Shown piece by piece: positions 58,980 through 64,000 of a stretch of 64,000 nt of DNA; the first letter of the stretch is position 1, and each line of letters starts with the position of its first letter. A program made the position numbers and the translations under genes. The stretch is from Gnetum montanum (lineage: Eukaryota; Streptophyta; Gnetopsida; Gnetales; Gnetaceae). The notes under the pieces were generated by a model. The model saw only the letters and a program-made list of their open reading frames with translations, had not been told where the DNA came from and made no database searches. Location of the stretch: contig MNCI01028413.1 in NCBI GenBank assembly GCA_015680685.1, positions 220,924 through 284,923 on the forward strand, in the 5' to 3' direction.

Positions 58980-59565
58980 TAAGTGGCTCAAAAGAACCAA
59001 TTGACACATAAATTAAAGAAAGGTACCAAAAAACATGTTGTAAATGTTGAAAGTGATACATTGGTTGAAGAAGAATGTGATGATTTTATTGTAGAAGTAG
59101 ATTTCGTGAACGAGATCAAAGATAAAACTTGTTGGGATGGGTTTTCGCAATTTAGACACTCATTGAGCATTAGGTACTTGTTGTTATAGATGTACCTACA
59201 AATAAAATATTGATATATAATTCCTTACCTTCTTCACAACATGTTGTTGTTGTTAAGAAAGTGATGTTGAATTTTATTGATTATTTATTTAAAGGTGATT
59301 CCGTATACTTTCAAGACATAATGGAACTCAAGGAAAAGAGAAAGAAGGTATCTACAAAATGGAATGTAACTGTTGTAGAAGGTATTCCCAGACAAGAAAA
59401 TGAATATGACTATGACATGTATACATTAATGTATATGCATCACTTGGTATTTAGAAAAGACTTGAATTTCACTCCCAATTCTATATCAATGTATCGGAAA
59501 AACATGATCCGAGAAATCCTAAGTTTTCCAGCAATTAATCAAGTTTGGAAAAACATGTGTTTGTG
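58980..59565 (+). pseudogene. Ulp1/C48-type cysteine protease remnant with lost catalytic residues
   Basis: The plus strand gives VLVVIDVPTNKILIYNSLPS (59174-59235) after a His codon (59168-59170), then KKVMLNFIDYLF, and PRQENEYDYDMYTLMYMHHL (59387-59446) with RKDLNFTPNSISMYRKNMIR. Ulp1 proteases (SUMO-type deconjugases) have HW…, YDSL, Q.N..DCG.Y in this order. Here His and Gln (59393-59395) are kept, but the Trp after His is a stop (TAG, 59171), Asp is Asn (59219-59221), and the catalytic Cys-Gly is Tyr-Asp (59411-59416). All four changes are G-to-A on this strand. Ulp1 domains are common cargo in plant MULE and CACTA transposons and some other repeats, so this is more likely transposon-borne than a host gene. 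Confidence 0.75.
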
Positions 59566-60259
59566 ACATGCTAAATGAGAACTACAAATGAACATGATCC
59601 ATTTATATTTTTAGATGTAACTAAACCTGATAACAAACATGGTACATCAAGCATTCCATAATTTTGATGCTATTGGGTTGTAATGCATCTCTTTTATAAT
59701 TTTTTAAAGGAATTTGTACTATATAGTTAGTTACCTTATATACATATGTTGCATGTTCTATATTCTATATATATCCGATTATTATTTGATCATCCTTGTT
59801 ACATTTTTAGTTCATATGTTTGGCTCAAGATTTTAACTTTTTTAAGGGGTAATATTTAGTGTTTTCTCCAATAACTATTTCATCCTAATTTAAGGGAGAT
59901 GGTGATTATTTAATTGGAACACGTTTTAGGTGATGATATGTGATTTTCATGTTGGCCTGAATATATGTAATAATATAATTATATATTTACTCTATATTGT
60001 GTTTTGTTATAGTGCAAAATTTCAATTTTAATAGTGTCCTACGAGTTGCACATTAGCATTACTGAAGAGTGCGAGATATTGTGATTCATAATTTGTCACA
60101 CTGATTCATTTGTAAAGAAGATGCAAAACATGTGTCTTGCATGACTTTTTAGTTCATAGTTATCTTGCCTTTCAATGACATGTGTCTAACATGACATTGT
60201 GGTCTTGGGAAAAATGCAAAGGCTTGTGTCTTGCATGTTTGCACACTACAAAATTGAAA

Positions 60260-60665
60260 GATGCTAGCACATGCTACTCACATGTTGATAGCACTATTTC
60301 AAAGGCATGCATGAACATGTAGGTTACATGTCCACACATTGTTCATTTAAGCTCACTAGGCTATCCTGCATGTGAATGTAGGTTGTACTCTTCTAGGACT
60401 ATTTTGATAGCATGCGATTACATGTGGGTCACATGTCCATGCACTATTCTTTTTATCTCACTGCTTGATATTATGATAGAGTGTGAGTCACACTCATCTA
60501 GCATTGTTTCAAAGGAATGCATGAACATGCAGGTCGCATATCTCATTTGAGCTCATTGGTCTATATTGCGCAAACATGCAAGTCACATGATCACGCATTA
60601 TTTATTTAAGCTTACTAGTCTAGATTGTGAGTGAATGCGAGTCATAGTGTACTAGCACTATTTCC
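60260..60665. repeat. Degenerate tandem array, about four units of about 110 bp
   Basis: Units contain CATGCATGAACATGTAGGT, CACATGTCCA(C/T)GCA, TTTAAGCTCACTRGTCTA and GTGAATGYRRGTYRTACT in the same order, repeated from about 60270, 60385, 60490 and 60560 with gaps. Subterminal arrays of this kind occur in CACTA and MULE transposons. It lies between the Ulp1 remnant and the solo LTR. Confidence 0.6.
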
Positions 60666-60673
60666 CTTTGTGT

Positions 60674-61520
60674 GTTATTGATGAATCACTATTTGCCATT
60701 TTCTTCGACGTCACGACTTAATAATGCACAAAGAAAAATAGTGCTAGCTATGATGTCGTGTATGCAACATTGAGGCCTAGATTCGATGTTGGATATCTGA
60801 CATCAGGTTATATTCCCCAAGTCTATAAATACTGCACCTAGGCTCCAGTTTTGAATAGTTTTAGTTTTAGCTTTCAAGCAAGGTAGCGAAGATCTTGCAG
60901 TTTATTTTCCTCAAAGTTAGAATATTTTCTAAGTGCCCGTAGAAGGAGTCTAAAGTGTGTACAGTTCTTTGTTTGAGCACTGATGTACCTAAGCATAGCA
61001 ATGTGACAGGAATAAAACAAACTCTTTTGACAATTCTTGTAGCACTGAGAATAGCTTAATATTTTCTTTAGTGCATTTTACTTTCTTATTCTTTACTTTA
61101 ATGCATTACTTTGAGCATTCACATAGTACTTAGTAACCTAGCAATGCTTAACGTTTAGTAGCCTAGTAGTGCTATATGTGTTCAGGATGTGTCTAGGAAA
61201 GTGGGGCGGTTCCTTGTGTTAGGCTAGCTAAGTAATAGACATTAGTTTTCAATCTACTCTACCCTTATTCTTGTTGTAGGCAATTACATCCATAAAATAT
61301 AAAATGACAAAAAATCAGATACCTCAATTACACTTAAACCATACCCTTGAGTCTCACAAGTGTAGTTGGGAAGAGAATGAACGTTCTCAACACCATTTCA
61401 CTTCCTAGAGAAAGTAATGTACAAGATAAATATAGGTCCACAAAATTTAACCAAATCACGCGTAACACTTTAGTGATTCGTATGGTTGGGTGTAGGGGTA
61501 CCTTGCCACTCATTAGTTAT
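60674..61520 (+). mobile_element. Solo LTR with target duplication GTTAT
   Basis: The LTR runs 60679-61515, from TGATGAATCAC to GCCACTCATTA, and is flanked by perfect GTTAT repeats (60674-60678, 61516-61520). It belongs with the LTRs of elements 3 and 4. In plus orientation it has degenerate U3 repeats (60740-60800), a TATAAATA box (60823-60830) and an AATAAA signal (61012-61017). The element interior was removed by recombination between its two LTRs. Confidence 0.93.
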
Positions 61521-63699
61521 CTAAGACCTACATGTCAACACATTGTCACTTTGCCTTTACTATTTCATACTACAACCAACATGTGAGTTGTAGCTATCTC
61601 ACACCTTTACATTACATTTGTTTTGTGAGGTGTTGTGAATCATAAGGTTCCATAGTACCATAAAAAAAAGGATTAAGAGCTACATGCATTACAAAAAGCA
61701 ATGATGTAGTGTTAGTACTTGTAATAAGCAAAATGTTAATATTGCATTTCAAGGAAAAAAAGGTTCTAAAGCATTATCAATTGGAATTGAACCTGTGACC
61801 TTGAGGCTCAAAATCAAGTGTTTTGCCTTTATGCATATGCTTTATAAATTATGAATTACAAGTCATAGGATAGATTTCAAATGATGTATTAAGACATAAG
61901 TACAGTAGAAACATTTCTATCATAATTTTAAATAAGAAGAACAAGTTAATGGAAAATTAAAATGAGAAAATGTTAAATGAAAAAGTAAATAAGATCAATA
62001 AGATTTAATATAAAATGTATGCATCTGTTCATATTAATCATTTAAAATAAAGTCCCATGTAGTAGCCTTTACATACAAAAATATCAACAAAAGGTAATTC
62101 AGAGTTAATTATGACTCTATCCAAAGATGCAATGGTCTAGCCAGATCTTACTACATGGGTATCTTGATCCACTAGGTTCATAGTGTTAATCTCCATAAAA
62201 TCTATCTTTGTGACCCTATCATCAACATCATTGACTAGATGCTCATCCATCCTAGCAATTTCTAATGGTCGTTACTCTAAGTCGTGGACTGGAGTGGCCA
62301 TTCCCATGAACTAGGTCAGGAATCTCCTCCATCTTTCCTAAACCAAAGAACCTTTGTAATACCTATAACTATTCAAATGAGTATTTAGCTATTGTATGAA
62401 CATTCACAGTGTTGGTGACCATTTGGGATTGCTAATGTTGGCCTCAGGTCTCGTGACCAGGGTCATAAGAAATGAAGGTGTTCCTTCAAATAGGGTTTAG
62501 GTGTGTGCTAGTCTCTGGCAACACCAAGGCCCAAATACCTCCAAATAAACTTAGTGGTTACTGTTAAATCCCATTCAGACACATTAGTTATGGTTATACG
62601 ATTATGATTTATGCATTACGTGTGTTGTCTATGTGGTTATTGGGGACGACTTAGCTTACATTATGATTATGTTATTGTTACATGCTTAGCTCATGTGATT
62701 ATGTACACTAGCCCTGTATGTTGTGTTAGATAGGTGATGTTGCTGGTAGGGGTGTTGGATTGGGGTACAAGAGCACCTATTCGGTATGTCTTTATGCTTT
62801 ATGTGTGATTTCGGTATTTATGCATTTGCACTATAGTGCTATATTACATGATTTTTGGGTGTGATTTTGCCATGTGAAGGTGTAAAGCATTTGATAAGAT
62901 CTTGTAGGTTCAAACAGATTTTGATTTGGAGTCTCGGTGTGTTTGTTACACATGATTAAAGTTCACGATGTTAGTTGTAAAGGAAAAAATAAATATAGCT
63001 TATAGAAATATTTCATTTAAAAAAATAATAAAAATTTCAAAAGTAAAGTAACATTACATTTGCACGTGACATGCGCTACCTTGCTTATGTGTTTTTTGTT
63101 TTTTTGTTTGAAAAAAAAAATCCAATGAATAAAGTAACATTTATGCATGAGGCATGAACCTTGTTTTTATTTTAAAACAAAAAGAGACCCATTGCCTTTT
63201 GCACTACATACCATAAAATTGGATTTTGTTCTATTGCTTTTCCATTTTGAAAATAGAAACAAGAAGCTGAAGGTTGTTCTCCATCAATTTTCTTTCCTTC
63301 GTTCTTCTGTTTTCCTCCTTTTATCTAAACTTTTGAGCCTTGTGAAGGGTTTTTCTTGCTTTTAACTTGGATTTGGAATTGCGATGGTCATATCTACGTG
63401 AATGTGTAACTTGTTTGGAACAAAAAAGAATTCTACTATATTTTCAATGATTTTCTACTTGTTTCAAATTTTTTGCTACAACCATTTTAATTAGTGAGTT
63501 GTCTATACCTTTTCCTTATATTTTTGTGCTAGATTAGTGTATATGATCATGTGATGTGGGTATGTGAGGTGGATAGTTCAAAGACTAAGCTTGGACATGT
63601 TATTTTGCATATTTCTCAAAATTGTACGATTTTGGTTACAAATTGTTTATTAATATATATGCAATGTATGGTATAATGTGAACTTGTGGAATATGATAT
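61521..63699. other. No gene recognised
   Basis: AT-rich DNA with no coding region I can support. A possible SINE-like B box (complement of about 61785-61797, AGGTTCAATTCC) lies in 61755-61860. The stretch 62090-62560 has mixed composition but no recognisable family. Confidence 0.5.
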
Positions 63700-64000
63700 T
63701 GATGAGTGGCGAGGTACCCCTACATTCAACCATATGAATACCAGCGTCTCACACGCAATCCAGTCGAACTCCAAGGACTAAGTGCTTACATGTCTTAATG
63801 GAACACTTAAGGTTAATCAATCACTATCTTCCCAAACTTACTTGTATTCTCACGGTTGTATGGTTAAGTAAGCTTGAGGTATATGATTTTTATATCTTTT
63901 ATCCTTTTAATGTCTTATGCTAATAGGGGAAAGTGAAGAGAACTAAGTGACTAACTTTCATTAACTATTCACTAACTAAGTTCTAATTGTCCTAGCACCA
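63700..64000 (-). mobile_element. Start of another element 1/2-family LTR, cut by the window end
   Basis: TGATGAGTGGCGAGGTACCCC matches the first bases of the element 2 left LTR nearly exactly, and collinear identity continues to the window edge. Read in the same direction as the other minus-strand LTRs. The five bases before it are GATAT. Whether this is a solo LTR or the left end of a whole element cannot be seen. Confidence 0.88.

Overview
The window looks like a piece of a large, repeat-filled seed-plant nuclear genome. It is AT-rich and packed with decayed, nested LTR retrotransposons, and its one clear host gene has very long introns. A gymnosperm or another large-genome plant fits best, but the species cannot be fixed from the sequence alone.

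Host gene: on the minus strand, 55415 down to 36713, I can assemble a complete eight-exon gene of 211 codons. Every intron has GT-AG ends and the reading frame is kept throughout. The product is a DUF1640/CCDC90-type (MCUR1-like) mitochondrial coiled-coil protein with one C-terminal membrane segment. Intron 2 is about 13.0 kb and intron 6 about 3.5 kb. Intron 2 is filled with LTR and LINE remains.

Left part (1-31.75 kb): a family of related LTR elements with TGATGA...TCATCA ends and a degenerate tRNA-Asp-type primer site. Element 1 (154-7634, minus, target duplication AGCTC) and element 2 (21361-28399, minus) carry Gag and an aspartic protease but no visible reverse transcriptase, RNase H or integrase. 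Both appear to be non-autonomous copies with the same layout. Element 3 (13261-18194, minus) keeps only the first part of that gag, followed by an unrelated coiled-coil ORF. Element 4 (about 20849-31751, plus) carries the same coiled-coil ORF and is split by element 2; the two halves line up with the ORF of element 3 across the insertion. An older plus-strand Ty3/gypsy pol leaves RT (11.27-11.97 kb) and the integrase C-terminus (18.21-18.84 kb).

Middle (31.8-36.7 kb): mostly unrecognised single-copy-like DNA with short tandem duplications. Right part (56-64 kb): an upstream repeat by the host gene, a fossil ORF with a coiled coil, a Ulp1-type protease pseudogene whose key residues are lost through G-to-A changes, a degenerate roughly 110-bp tandem array, a solo LTR with a perfect 5-bp target duplication (60679-61515, GTTAT), and the start of a further LTR of the element 1/2 family at 63700 that runs off the window.

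Apart from the 211-codon gene, no intact gene could be supported. No rRNA, functional tRNA or CRISPR array was seen.
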